64,000 nt of DNA from Vibrio chagasii (GCF_002954585.1 NZ_MSCI01000001.1:1612001-1676000); one strand, 5' to 3'. Numbered from the stretch's first letter, positions 44,702 to 53,569 are shown. Notes: generated from the letters alone by a model not told the origin. Program-made: numbers and translations.

Positions 44702-46139
44702 AAGACGTTACCCTTGTTTCGATTTGGTTGTTTTTGTTCTGTTGTTCAATGAAGTAGCGACGCAGCATGTTAGCCGCAGACAATGAACGGTATTCTTGGC
44801 TTGCACGGAAATCAGATAGCGGCTCAAAGTCGTTATACAGTTCTTGCATCGCTAACTTAATATTAGCGTCTGTCCATGGTTTGCCTAATAACGTATTTTC
44901 ACAACGGGTTGCGCGCTTAGGCGTTGCAGCCATACCACCAAAGGCAATACGAGCGTGTGTAACCTTGCCTTCTTCCACTTGAATATCGAACGCGCCACAT
45001 ACTGCAGATATGTCATCGTCTAAACGTTTAGATAGCTTGTAAGCTCGGAAACTGTCATTGGCAGGTTTAGGGATGATGATTTGCTCAATGAATTCACTCT
45101 CTTTTTGAGCTGTCACCTTGTAGCTGATGAAGTAATCTTCGATCGGCATGATGCGAGACTCATCACCACAGCGCAGTTTGATTTTCGCGTTAAGCGCAAT
45201 CAGCAGGGGAGGCGTATCACCGATAGGCGAAGCATTGGCAACATTGCCGCCGATGGTGCCTTGGTTACGCACTTGCAGCGAAGCAAAGCGGTGTAACAGT
45301 TCACCAAAATCAGGGTAGTGTTTTTTCAGTAGTGAGTAAGAGTCACTAATTGGAAGGTTGGCACCAATGATTAAGTCGGTGTCTGTCTCTTCACATACCT
45401 TCATGTCTTCAACAAGGTTTACGCTGATCAGTGTTTCAATTTCGCGATGGAATTGCGTCACTTCCAGTGCTAAATCCGTACCGCCAGCAACCAGCTTAGC
45501 GTTCGGGTGGGCTTGAAAAAGCTTGGCCAACTCATCAGTACTTCTCGGGGAAAAAGCAGTGAGGTGGCCAAGACGTAAGTTGGCTTCGGTGTCTTGAATG
45601 CTTTCTAGTTTCTCGATGGTTTTGCGCTCGAGTTCAGCAAATTGGTCAATCAAAGGTTGGTCTGTTGAAAGTGACATTGCGGCATCAACAATAGGGCGGT
45701 AGCCAGTACAACGACATAGGTTACCCGCCAATGATTCCATGACGTCTTCTTTACTCGCATCTGGTTTATTTTTACCAAGCGCAAACATCGACATGATGAA
45801 ACCCGGCGTGCAGTAACCACATTGGGAACCGTGAAAATCGACAACCGCTTTCTGTACTGGGTGTAATGACTTATCTCGGTTTTGCAGATCTTCTACTGTG
45901 ATCAGCTGCTTACCGTGTAACGCTGACACAAATGTAAGGCAAGAGTTCACCGAACGGTATTGCAGTTGTCCATCAACTACTTCACCGAGAACGACGGTAC
46001 ATGCGCCACAGTCACCTGACCCACAACCTTCTTTGGTACCTGTTTTATTTATCTTGGTACGAAGGTAATTGAGCACTGTCATATTCGGTGACAGATTGTC
46101 TTCACGTCTTATTTCCTGATTAAGCAAAAAAGTAATCAA
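44694..46139 (-). CDS. xdhA: Xanthine dehydrogenase, iron-sulfur/FAD subunit
   Basis: 481 residues. Two [2Fe-2S] domains come first: GCGSGDCGACTVV (near residue 38) for the plant-type cluster, then CGYCTPGFIMSMF and LCRCTGYRP (near 112 and 145). The FAD domain follows, with KLVAGGTDLALEVT (near 215) and TIGGNVANASPIGD (near 293). It passes electrons from XdhB to NAD. AGGAGG precedes the ATG. It is the first gene of xdhABC-guaD; the upstream region has GntR-like and RutR-like palindromes. Confidence 0.95.
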   Translation of the reverse strand: MITFLLNQEIRREDNLSPNMTVLNYLRTKINKTGTKEGCGSGDCGACTVVLGEVVDGQLQYRSVNSCLTFVSALHGKQLITVEDLQNRDKSLHPVQKAVVDFHGSQCGYCTPGFIMSMFALGKNKPDASKEDVMESLAGNLCRCTGYRPIVDAAMSLSTDQPLIDQFAELERKTIEKLESIQDTEANLRLGHLTAFSPRSTDELAKLFQAHPNAKLVAGGTDLALEVTQFHREIETLISVNLVEDMKVCEETDTDLIIGANLPISDSYSLLKKHYPDFGELLHRFASLQVRNQGTIGGNVANASPIGDTPPLLIALNAKIKLRCGDESRIMPIEDYFISYKVTAQKESEFIEQIIIPKPANDSFRAYKLSKRLDDDISAVCGAFDIQVEEGKVTHARIAFGGMAATPKRATRCENTLLGKPWTDANIKLAMQELYNDFEPLSDFRASQEYRSLSAANMLRRYFIEQQNKNNQIETRVTSYV

Positions 46140-46181
46140 GAGACCTCCTTGTAAATCGACATTGTTCCATGTGTATTCTTT

Positions 46182-46197
46182 TTGACTTCTAGGTCAA
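46182..46197. promoter_or_regulatory. RutR-like operator 1 upstream of xdhA
   Basis: TTGACTTCTAGGTCAA has perfect TTGAC/GGTCAA arms with the five-base spacing of the RutR consensus TTGACCAnnTGGTCAA. It starts 43 bases before the xdhA ATG, consistent with promoter repression. Confidence 0.5.
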
Positions 46198-46209
46198 TAA
46201 TTATCCATC

Positions 46210-46225
46210 CTGACCCTGTGGTCAA
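46210..46225. promoter_or_regulatory. RutR-like operator 2 upstream of xdhA
   Basis: CTGACCCTGTGGTCAA matches 12 of the 14 defined bases of the RutR consensus. It lies 28 bases (centre to centre) from operator 1. Confidence 0.55.
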
Positions 46226-46267
46226 CTATTTATTTACAAAAATGCAACAATCAAGTGTCGGTTGGGA

Positions 46268-46277
46268 TTGTGTACAA
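46268..46277. promoter_or_regulatory. GntR-type operator upstream of xdhA
   Basis: TTGTGTACAA inside the longer palindrome GATTGTGTACAATC; same motif family as before puuE and gntR. Confidence 0.55.
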
Positions 46278-46358
46278 TCTTATTTTGTTTTTAGGGCTAT
46301 GTTTTATATGGGGTTTTCTAGAGGCGTTCAGTTTTATGCTGTGGATTAATTGTTGGCT

Positions 46359-46368
46359 ATGTATACAA
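46359..46368. promoter_or_regulatory. Second GntR-type operator upstream of xdhA
   Basis: ATGTATACAA, one difference from the palindrome before puuE. About 220 bases before xdhA; it could also lie in a loop with the other site. Confidence 0.45.
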
Positions 46369-46496
46369 GATAAAGGCAAGGTTTTTGGTGCTTGTGGGGT
46401 TATGTAAACGAGAGCAAATTCGTCATTTAGGTCTGATTGGGTGGTATTTAGAGCTGAAAATGAACCGATCTTTGTGTTTAGCATTTTGTAGAGGGC

Positions 46497-46533
46497 ACAA
46501 AAAAGAGAAGTAAACACAGAGGCTTACTTCTCT
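46497..46533 (-). terminator. Terminator of the GntR regulator gene
   Basis: AGAGAAGTAA and TTACTTCTCT arms; on the minus strand the stem is followed by TTTTTT. Strong intrinsic terminator isolating gntR from xdhA. Confidence 0.8.
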
Positions 46534-46598
46534 CCCGTCTTGTTAACAAAAAGTTGTTAACAGAAAGTTGTTAGAGCTGGATCGGAATAGTTAGCTCG

Positions 46599-47333
46599 TT
46601 ATGATTTGTTCTTAAGTAAATCAGAGAACACAACGTGCAAGTCGCTTGATGCGGTGCTGCTGTCTAGGTTGAGCTTAGATCGGATGTGGCTTAGGTGTTC
46701 TTTCATTAAGTCAACCGCCTTTTCTTCATCGCCGGACTCAATAGCATCAAGTAACTGTTCGTGCTCGTCTTGAGAGCAGTTTGAATGGTTACCGGTTTCG
46801 TATTGAGCGATCAACAGGGACGTTTGTGAGACTAAGCTGCGTTGGAAAGCGAGCAGTGGTGCGTTTTCTGCCATTTGAGCAAGTTTGATATGGAATTCAC
46901 CGGACAGTCGCAATCCGGAACCATAATCGCCTTGTTCAAAGGCGCAGTTCTCTTTTGCGACCAGCTTTCTGCACTCATCGATCTGAGCTTTAGTCGCGTG
47001 TTTAACGGCAAGCTCTATGATAGCAAGCTCCATGACTTCGCGCGCTTTAAAGATTTGCTTGGCTTCATCTACTGTTGGTGCAGCAATCATGGCACCTCGG
47101 TTTGGACGGATCACCACAACTTGCTCTAAAGAGAGACGCAGCAAGGCGCGGCGGATGATTGTGCGGCTAACTCCGAAGATTTCTGCTAGTGCTTCTTCGC
47201 TTAATTTTGTGGCTGGCGGCAGCCTTTGTTCTAATATTGCGTCGAAGATATGGCAGTAAACAACATCGTCTTGAGTCTGGCCTGTTACTTTTGTTTTTAC
47301 ACCTTTGGAGACAGAGTTTTTGAGTGCTGTCAT
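46599..47333 (-). CDS. GntR-family (FCD) regulator of purine catabolism
   Basis: 244 residues. The GntR winged helix lies at about 28-90 (LPPATKLSEEALAEIFGVSRTIIRRALLRL), and the FCD effector domain at about 95-215, with a His/Asp metal-ligand pattern around FHIKLAQMAENAPL. It sits immediately upstream of the xdh operon in the same direction but is separated from it by its own terminator. Palindromes TTGTATACAT and ATCTATACAA lie 67-90 bases before its start, suggesting autoregulation, and similar sites occur at xdhA and puuE/uraH. The effector, perhaps urate or allantoin, is inferred. Confidence 0.85.
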   Translation of the reverse strand: MTALKNSVSKGVKTKVTGQTQDDVVYCHIFDAILEQRLPPATKLSEEALAEIFGVSRTIIRRALLRLSLEQVVVIRPNRGAMIAAPTVDEAKQIFKAREVMELAIIELAVKHATKAQIDECRKLVAKENCAFEQGDYGSGLRLSGEFHIKLAQMAENAPLLAFQRSLVSQTSLLIAQYETGNHSNCSQDEHEQLLDAIESGDEEKAVDLMKEHLSHIRSKLNLDSSTASSDLHVVFSDLLKNKS

Positions 47334-47399
47334 AGAGATAAGGGCCCTTGTTTAGTCGAGTCGAGTTGGTCGAGAATAATTCATGAGTATTAATCTATA

Positions 47400-47421
47400 T
47401 TGTATACATTTATCTATACAA
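47400..47421. promoter_or_regulatory. Twin GntR-type operators upstream of gntR
   Basis: TTGTATACAT and ATCTATACAA in tandem with two bases between them, in the gntR promoter. They fit autoregulation. Confidence 0.6.
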
Positions 47422-47527
47422 TGCCACCGGATGAAAGTGCGAGGTACGCTTATTTGTTAATGACTTATAACATTTAGTTTTCAGGGAACTGTGCCAAATA
47501 TTCCGTTTTAAGGCACTCTCACGATTG

Positions 47528-48214
47528 TTAAACGCGGTTATCACCACAGCTGTAAGCAACGATCTGGCTGATTTCGCTCAGGCTACGACCTGATTGCTGC
47601 TGCCACTCGTTGAAAGCTTTACTTGCCGCAACTTGGGCTCGCTTGGTGTTACGTCCGCTGTCGATCACATCCGTACTTCGCAGGTGCGCTTCAACGTCAG
47701 AAGACAGAATGAAGGTGTCTTTACCCATTTGACGTAAGGTGTAGGCGCCTGTATTTCCGCCCAATCGCTTGCCATGTTTTTTCAGGTAGTCCCACAATTC
47801 TGTAATTCGTTCTGAAGGCCAGTCGGCAACCATTTGAGAGAAAGAGTCCGCTTCACGCTTGGCATTGCGGATCATCATGGCATTAGCAGGGATCGTCATG
47901 ACTTTGGTGAGGTGACGAATAATACGCGGGTCTTGCGCTTTCTGCTCCCACATTTCATTTGGCAGCATTAGCATTTTTTCGATGTCGAATCCAAAGAATA
48001 CTTCTTCAAATTGCGGCCATTTCTTTCTCACCACATTCCAAGAAATACCGCACTGGAACACCTTTTCAGTAAAAGCTGCTAACCAGCGGTCATCGGTGAT
48101 TTGTGATAGCTGGGTTTGTGAAAGAGGCGCACGAACAATCTTTTCGAGTTCGGCTGCTCCACCTTTACGATGAGCTGCTCGTTGGTAAATGGTGTCGAAT
48201 TTTTCTTGGGTCAT
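47528..48214 (-). CDS. DNA-3-methyladenine glycosylase I family protein
   Basis: 228 residues from ATG 48214; a TTG four codons earlier is less likely. The sequence follows the Tag family: FDTIYQRAAHRKGG near the start, DDRWLAAFTEKVFQCGISWNVVRKKW (about 38-63), FDIEKMLMLP near 71, and HGKRLGGNTGAYTLRQMGKDTFILSSDV (about 145-172). Tag removes 3-methyladenine from alkylated DNA. It is longer than classical Tag and lacks some of its zinc-site cysteines, so it belongs to the divergent subgroup. Confidence 0.78.
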   Translation of the reverse strand: MTQEKFDTIYQRAAHRKGGAAELEKIVRAPLSQTQLSQITDDRWLAAFTEKVFQCGISWNVVRKKWPQFEEVFFGFDIEKMLMLPNEMWEQKAQDPRIIRHLTKVMTIPANAMMIRNAKREADSFSQMVADWPSERITELWDYLKKHGKRLGGNTGAYTLRQMGKDTFILSSDVEAHLRSTDVIDSGRNTKRAQVAASKAFNEWQQQSGRSLSEISQIVAYSCGDNRV

Positions 48215-48330
48215 TGAAGGTTCCAAATTAATGCGATGTTCTAAGATATGGGGTCGAATCTGGCAATTAAAACGATTCTGTTAACTAAAGTAAGTCTGTT
48301 AATTAAAACGAACACGCCAAGTAAAACACG

Positions 48331-48846
48331 CTAGCTGAGCTTTAATTCCATTTGATACAGAGGCCAAGTGTTGCCATTGAATTCTTTGTACTTGGGTTCT
48401 TTGTCGACCACTTGAAAGCCAGCTTTGTCGTAGCAACGTTTTGCTCCGATATTCTGCTGAAAGACCGCTAAGCTAATGGTGGTGATATCAGGGATTTGCT
48501 TTGCGGCTTTCAATGCACTTTCTATCATGGATTGTCCAAATCCTTTACCACGCTGATGTGGATGAATGGCGACTCGGCAGAAGCGAAGTTCACTGTCTGA
48601 CATACGTTGAAACTCCATAAACCCGATCAGTTCAGTGTGATTGCCGTTTGAACTCGGTTCAGAGAGAGCACTGGATTCAGAGAAGGTATATAGCTCAACC
48701 TGAGGTTCTTGAGAGCGTTTGATAATCGATTCTGCTTCTAACGGCCAACCAAAGGTTCGTCCTCCCCAAAGCACATAGTCTTCGAGTGATGTGAACCAAG
48801 TTACGATCTCGTCGGCGTCGGATGCCTTAAAGCGGTTTATTTCCAT
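48331..48846 (-). CDS. GNAT acetyltransferase
   Basis: 171 residues with a GNAT fold: N-terminal INRFKASDADEIVTWF, acetyl-CoA loop VAIHPHQRGKGFGQSMI (near residue 91-107), and AKRCYDKAGFQ near 133. It resembles RimJ/RimL-like acetyltransferases. The AAGGA-type site precedes the ATG. The acceptor is unknown. It is 39 bases downstream of the HD-domain gene on the same strand. Confidence 0.86.
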   Translation of the reverse strand: MEINRFKASDADEIVTWFTSLEDYVLWGGRTFGWPLEAESIIKRSQEPQVELYTFSESSALSEPSSNGNHTELIGFMEFQRMSDSELRFCRVAIHPHQRGKGFGQSMIESALKAAKQIPDITTISLAVFQQNIGAKRCYDKAGFQVVDKEPKYKEFNGNTWPLYQMELKLS

Positions 48847-48885
48847 ATCCTTCTTTCCTTGTCGTATGTCTCTTTTTCTAAGCCA

Positions 48886-49512
48886 CTAAACTTCTGCGCC
48901 CAACTGTTCAAGAAAGCCGCGCATGTAGTCAGTGCGCTTGTTAGCTTCTAACTTGGCGGATTTGGTATTCATGGTTTCAGCGAGCTTAAACAGCTTCACG
49001 TAGAAGTGATCGACGCTGTAATGCTTGTCATCCAAGTCACGTTGATTCGCGAACGGGTCTTCGTGGTTGTAAAGTTCAGCGTTAAAGCTTTGACCTACGT
49101 ACAGGCAGCGAGCAATACCAATTGCACCTAGAGAATCAAGGCGATCCGCATCTTGGACGATTTGCGCTTCTAAGGTCTCTGGTGTGATGTTAGCGCTGTA
49201 GCTGTGCGTGACAATGGCATGATGTATCTCATCAAGATGGGGCGTGGGGTAGTCGATAGACTTAAGGAAAGCGATCGCTTTGTCTGCTGCCATTTTCGAG
49301 CTTTGGGCTCTGTCTGGGTGGTTCTTGGGAAAGGTGAAACAATCATGAAGATAAGCCGCTGGTAAAACGACTTCAAGCTTAGCTTGTTCTTGAGCACACA
49401 ATGCTTTTGCAGTTTTGACGACACGTTTAATATGGCTGATGTCGTGTGCTGCATCTTGTGTCATTTCTTGCTGTGCAAAATCAAGCAGTTGGTCTTCAAA
49501 CTTTTCCTTCAC
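48886..49512 (-). CDS. HD-domain phosphohydrolase, YedJ-like
   Basis: 208 residues with an HD fold. The metal-binding histidine is in AAHDISHIKRVV (near 22-33), the HD pair in AAYLHDCFTFPK (about 52-63), and the distal aspartate in IVQDADRLDSLGAIG (near 117-131). These are hydrolases of nucleotides or other phosphoesters; the substrate is not known. GGAAAAG precedes the ATG. Likely cotranscribed with the GNAT gene downstream. Confidence 0.87.
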   Translation of the reverse strand: MKEKFEDQLLDFAQQEMTQDAAHDISHIKRVVKTAKALCAQEQAKLEVVLPAAYLHDCFTFPKNHPDRAQSSKMAADKAIAFLKSIDYPTPHLDEIHHAIVTHSYSANITPETLEAQIVQDADRLDSLGAIGIARCLYVGQSFNAELYNHEDPFANQRDLDDKHYSVDHFYVKLFKLAETMNTKSAKLEANKRTDYMRGFLEQLGAEV

Positions 49513-49626
49513 GCGTCTCTTTCTCCGTTACTGGTGTTGCTTAATACCTAACATTTACTTCAAATCGACTGTAACAGTTTCAAGCGCGAGTTTTTATCTT
49601 TTATAAAAGGAATAGCAACAAAAAAA

Positions 49627-49643
49627 CCGACTCTGTGAGTCGG
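49627..49643 (-). terminator. Terminator after the HAD phosphatase gene
   Basis: CCGACTC and GAGTCGG arms; on the minus strand followed by TTTTTTT. Confidence 0.8.
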
Positions 49644-49698
49644 CTTGATAGAGAGGCTTGTCTGCGTTGATAAAAGCAATATCAACGGCGGCGATAGC

Positions 49699-50358
49699 TT
49701 AAGCTGTAGCTTGTTGAAGCTGTGCTAATACATCATGCAGAGAAGGGCTGATGGTATGCCCAAGCGCTTTTACTTCATCACATGGTTCGACTAAATCAGG
49801 GATTTGGAAGCTGATCATGTTGGCAGCCATCGATGCACGAATACCGTTGTTTGAATCTTCAAACGCAAGACAAGTTTCAGGTGCAACGCCTAAGCGCTCT
49901 GCTGCCAGTAAGTAGATCTCTGGGTGAGGCTTACCATTAGTGACTTCGCAGCCTGTGCTTAATGAGGTGAAATAAGAATCTAAGCCAGCAAGTTCCAGCT
50001 TTTTCTTCGCGATATCAAGCTGCGTTGAGGTTGCCACCGCGATTGGAATGTCGTTCGATTTTAGCCATTCCAGCAGTTCAATCACGCCATTTTTGACCGG
50101 AATCGCTTGGTTCTTCACGATCGCGCTATAGCGAGTACGCCATTCATTATTTAGAGCCGGATAATCAAGATCTTCGCCATAACCATTTCTAAAGATCTGT
50201 TCGATAGTTTTTGCATTACAGCCGATGATGCCTAAGTAAACGTCCTTTAAAAATGGGACACCTTGCGCGTGGCATGCTTCTTCAAAAATCTGCATACACA
50301 GGCGCTCTGTATCAAGGAGTAGGCCATCCATATCAAAAATAGCTGCTTGGAATTTCAT
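49699..50358 (-). CDS. HAD-superfamily phosphatase / phosphoglucomutase-like
   Basis: 219 residues from ATG 50358; the frame opens at 50430, but the upstream 24 residues look non-coding. HAD motifs are complete: FDMDGLLLDTE (8-18, both nucleophile aspartates), the threonine of VATSTQLD (about 110), KPHPEIYL (about 145) with its lysine, and FEDSNNGIRA (about 168). It is a subfamily IA enzyme with a C1-type helical cap, close to sugar-phosphate phosphatases and beta-phosphoglucomutase. The substrate is unknown. Confidence 0.88.
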   Translation of the reverse strand: MKFQAAIFDMDGLLLDTERLCMQIFEEACHAQGVPFLKDVYLGIIGCNAKTIEQIFRNGYGEDLDYPALNNEWRTRYSAIVKNQAIPVKNGVIELLEWLKSNDIPIAVATSTQLDIAKKKLELAGLDSYFTSLSTGCEVTNGKPHPEIYLLAAERLGVAPETCLAFEDSNNGIRASMAANMISFQIPDLVEPCDEVKALGHTISPSLHDVLAQLQQATA

Positions 50359-50778
50359 ATCCGTGGTTCTTATGTGTTGTGGTCGAGAGGGCGAGTATTT
50401 TGACATAGCCACTAGGTATAGGCGAGTCAAAGCTTTGTGAAAAAACGGGAAGGTTTACTGCAAACAGTACTCAGCACTTGGTTTTTGCGCGATGAAGGTG
50501 ATATGCATATTATTGTTTAATAGCCAAAACATCTTATAGGATAATTTTATAGATTTCGATGTTCTAACAGAAACAATAAACATCAGAATGCATAACAATT
50601 TAGCGGCTGTGCTCGAACGAAAGATTACATTCTTGATACTTATTGGCCTGTTATCGTGACCATAATCTTATAAAAAACAATCCATTAAAACGCTCAATGA
50701 TTGTGTGATCTACCAATAAGTAACGCATTGAACATAAAGACAAAATAACCCTAGTCCACATTTTTAGCAGGCTTGCTT
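50359..50778. promoter_or_regulatory. Promoter region of the Dcu transporter
   Basis: 420 bases divergent between the HAD phosphatase and the dicarboxylate transporter. A TTGTGTGATCTACCA stretch near 50699 weakly resembles one CRP half site. No other structure seen. Confidence 0.35.
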
Positions 50779-52107
50779 ATGTTGTATTTTGAGTTTCTAT
50801 TTTTGCTTATTGTCCTCTATATCGGTTCTCGTTATGGCGGTATTGGTTTAGGGGTTGTTTCGGGCATTGGTTTGGTGATTGAGGTCTTTATCTTCAAGAT
50901 GCCTCCAACATCGCCACCGGTCACTGTAATGCTGATTATTATCGCGGTCGTGACTTGTGCGTCGATCCTCGAAGCGGCTGGTGGCCTGAAGTACATGTTA
51001 CAAGTCGCGGAAAGGGTGCTAAGAAAGAACCCGAAGCGCGTCACCATGATAGCCCCATTTGTTACTTATTCGATGACGTTCCTATTGGGCACTGGCCACG
51101 CGGTTTACTCAATCATGCCTATCATTGGTGATGTGGCATTGAAGAACGGGATTCGTCCTGAGCGCCCGATGGCAGCAGCTTCTGTTGCATCTCAACTAGC
51201 GATCACAGCATCGCCAATCTCGGCAGCCGTCGTTTATTACTTAGCGCAGCTATCGGATATTCAACATTCTATCACTCTGCTTTCGATTCTATTGGTGACG
51301 GTGCCTGCAACACTATTCGGTACTTTTCTACTTTCTCTGTACAGCCTAAAGCGCGGTAAAGAACTGAATGACGATCCTGAGTACCAAGAGCGTTTAAAAG
51401 ATCCTGAGTGGAAAAAGCGCATTGAGAGCACCACAGCAACATCTTTAGATGAGGTGCTACCTACTTCGGCTCGTAACGCAGTATTAATTTTCCTACTTTC
51501 TATTGTCGTGATCGTCATTGTGGCGATGGTGCCTGAGATCAGAACCATTGTAGACGGCGACAAGCCAATCAAGATGTCGGTCATCATCCAAATGATGATG
51601 CTCTGCTTCGGCGGTATCATTTTACTGGCAACCAAAACTGACCCACGTGACGTGCCAAATGGTGTGGTATTTAAATCGGGTATGGTGGCGGCGATTGCTA
51701 TCTTCGGTATCGCTTGGATGTCAGATACCTATTTCCAATACGCAATGCCTCAGTTCAAATCTGGCATCGTTGAAATGGTCACTAACTACCCTTGGACGTT
51801 CGCACTAGCACTATTCATCGTATCGGTTGTTGTGAACTCGCAAGCGGCAACGGCACGTATGATGTTGCCTGTTGGTCTTGGCCTAGGGTTAGACCCAGCG
51901 CTGCTTATCGGCTTGATGCCAGCGGTTTACGGCTACTTCTTCATCCCGAACTACCCATCAGATATCGCAACGGTGAACTTCGATGTCTCTGGCACAACTA
52001 AGATTGGTAAGTGGTACTTCAACCACTCATTCATGTCGGTGGGTTTAATCGGTGTCGTAGGTGCATGTTGTTTAGGCTACGCACTAGCACAGATTTTTAT
52101 CGCTTAG
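50779..52107 (+). CDS. Anaerobic C4-dicarboxylate transporter, DcuA/DcuB type
   Basis: 442 residues from ATG 50779, two codons inside the open frame. About ten membrane helices are predicted. The Dcu family signatures are the N-terminal LYIGSRYGGIGLGVVSGIG (near residue 13-31), TFLLGTGHAVYSIMPII near 99 and ASVASQLAITASPISAA near 124. Family members exchange fumarate, aspartate or malate for succinate in anaerobic respiration. DcuA and DcuB cannot be separated here. Confidence 0.88.
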   Translation: MLYFEFLFLLIVLYIGSRYGGIGLGVVSGIGLVIEVFIFKMPPTSPPVTVMLIIIAVVTCASILEAAGGLKYMLQVAERVLRKNPKRVTMIAPFVTYSMTFLLGTGHAVYSIMPIIGDVALKNGIRPERPMAAASVASQLAITASPISAAVVYYLAQLSDIQHSITLLSILLVTVPATLFGTFLLSLYSLKRGKELNDDPEYQERLKDPEWKKRIESTTATSLDEVLPTSARNAVLIFLLSIVVIVIVAMVPEIRTIVDGDKPIKMSVIIQMMMLCFGGIILLATKTDPRDVPNGVVFKSGMVAAIAIFGIAWMSDTYFQYAMPQFKSGIVEMVTNYPWTFALALFIVSVVVNSQAATARMMLPVGLGLGLDPALLIGLMPAVYGYFFIPNYPSDIATVNFDVSGTTKIGKWYFNHSFMSVGLIGVVGACCLGYALAQIFIA

Positions 52108-52145
52108 TGTAATTAGCTCTTGTTGAAATAGCCAAGACGACAACG

Positions 52146-52177
52146 AAAAACAGCGCCTGAATTGGCGCTGTTTTTGT
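52146..52177 (+). terminator. Terminator of the Dcu transporter gene
   Basis: AAAAACAGCGCC and GGCGCTGTTTTT arms, followed by more T. Symmetrical, so it may also end the convergent gene. Confidence 0.85.
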
Positions 52178-52214
52178 TTTGGGATAATTGAAGCACTGAC
52201 TTTCTGAGTCGATA

Positions 52215-52538
52215 TTAATGGGCTTCAAAAGCGAGCGACTCAATCGCTTCTTCAATAGTTGGGAAGTGAATTTTCATTAGGCACACTTCGGCTTTCTGGA
52301 ACTCATGATTGCGAATCAGTTTGGTCACGCTTTCAATCGAATATTGCTCAGGTCGTTTGGTGAGAGATAGTTTATTTGAGTTGGATTTAAGTGAATAGCT
52401 GTTACCTTCAGAATCAATGAGGTAATCATCTTCGCCCAAGATCATGTCTGAGCATTCTGCTTGAAAGTCACTCTCGGATGCGACGTAAATCAGTTCATCA
52501 TCGCCGTCGAGTTTTACTAAAGATGGCCAATGGATCAT
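52215..52538 (-). CDS. Small acidic protein, DUF4144-like
   Basis: 107 residues, acidic. It starts IHWPSLVKLDGDDELIYVASESDF and contains EDDYLIDSEGNSYSL. From memory this resembles the Vibrio-restricted DUF4144 family, whose function is unknown. There is no signal peptide or membrane segment. It is convergent with the Dcu transporter gene. Confidence 0.65.
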   Translation of the reverse strand: MIHWPSLVKLDGDDELIYVASESDFQAECSDMILGEDDYLIDSEGNSYSLKSNSNKLSLTKRPEQYSIESVTKLIRNHEFQKAEVCLMKIHFPTIEEAIESLAFEAH

Positions 52539-52642
52539 TTCAGCCTCTGAATTATATATGTTGAAGTGTATCGACTATAAACAGTTTTGAGCCTTGGATC
52601 ATCTATTGATCTAGCTGTCCAAAACGTTACTTACTTAAAGAG

Positions 52643-53434
52643 CTACTTGCTCAAAGAGCGGCCTAGCGGTGCAAAATAGCCTTGTATTGCGTTGTAGATT
52701 TCCTTTCTATGCGCGAGGTCTGGATAGAGGGGGAACATATCCGGCTTTGTTGTGCCATCGACTAGGTACGAGTTTTCGATATCTGAGCAAGTTTCAATGG
52801 CAGACTCAAAAGCACGCGCCATCATCTCTGTTGGTAAGGAGAAGTAACGAGCTGACGTCGCTTTGTCGGCTATGACACTTCGGGCAACGTAATCGTGTTT
52901 ATCCAAGTGATTTTCGCTGAGTAGCGTGGCATCGAAGAGCGACATCAGACTCTCGTTTAATGGGTGAGGTCGCACCTTTCTATCGTGTAGCCAGCAATCG
53001 CTGGCAAACAAGATGTGTTTACGAGGTCCTGAGGTATCGCCAATCTCAAATGCCTTTTCAGCGATGTAGTGGTCAAATGCATGCCAAAACTCGTGAGCCA
53101 GCGCACCTGCACCTGCGTTTTTCGCGAGTGCTAATTCACGTTGGTTGGGCGCGTAATGCGCTTGTACGCCTTTTCTGCCACCACTGCCAAATGCTAACCC
53201 AAGTGTGCCACGAAGGCCTATCGTTTCTGGTGGCAGAGCTAAAATATAAGCCAGATCTGCTAATGAATCGAATATCAAGTTCGCAGCTAAGTCCTTCTCT
53301 TCTTTGGTTACCCAAGCGCCCACACGAATGCTTCCCATACCGAAGGTCTGTTTAATATCCATGAAAGACACCTGATCGCCGTGTCGGTAGTCAGGGCCTT
53401 TACGGGTTTTGTACTTAAAGTGGGTTAACTTCAA
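52643..53434 (-). CDS. CLCA_X-like putative metalloprotease
   Basis: 263 residues, cytoplasmic. The zinc-site-like motif AGALAHEFWHAFDHYI (near residue 108-123) has HEFWH plus a further histidine, with GLAFGSGGRKGVQAHY upstream. It resembles the CLCA_X family of gammaproteobacteria as I recall it, which is biochemically uncharacterised. No start ambiguity is apparent. It stands between the DUF4144-like and flavin reductase genes on the same strand, with over 100 bases on each side. Confidence 0.7.
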   Translation of the reverse strand: MKLTHFKYKTRKGPDYRHGDQVSFMDIKQTFGMGSIRVGAWVTKEEKDLAANLIFDSLADLAYILALPPETIGLRGTLGLAFGSGGRKGVQAHYAPNQRELALAKNAGAGALAHEFWHAFDHYIAEKAFEIGDTSGPRKHILFASDCWLHDRKVRPHPLNESLMSLFDATLLSENHLDKHDYVARSVIADKATSARYFSLPTEMMARAFESAIETCSDIENSYLVDGTTKPDMFPLYPDLAHRKEIYNAIQGYFAPLGRSLSK

Positions 53435-53569
53435 GGGAGTCCTTAGAAATGAGTGTATAACGTAAATACTATCAGGTACGGCTCAGTGCCTTACAAACCT
53501 AAGCCGAGGAAGTTACCACTTTTCGTAGTCAATTTCTGAATAAAATGACTTTGGGTTAGGTTGAAGGAC

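Larger units (their letters stand above)
46140..46598. promoter_or_regulatory. xdhA regulatory region
   Basis: 459 bases between xdhA and gntR with four candidate operators and the gntR terminator. A minus-strand frame of 88 codons here is judged spurious because it covers the operators and has no ribosome site. Confidence 0.6.

Noticed and set aside
46251..46517. Minus-strand frame of 88 codons in the xdhA-gntR interval
   Set aside because: It covers two operator palindromes and the gntR terminator, has no ribosome site, and its sequence does not look like a protein.
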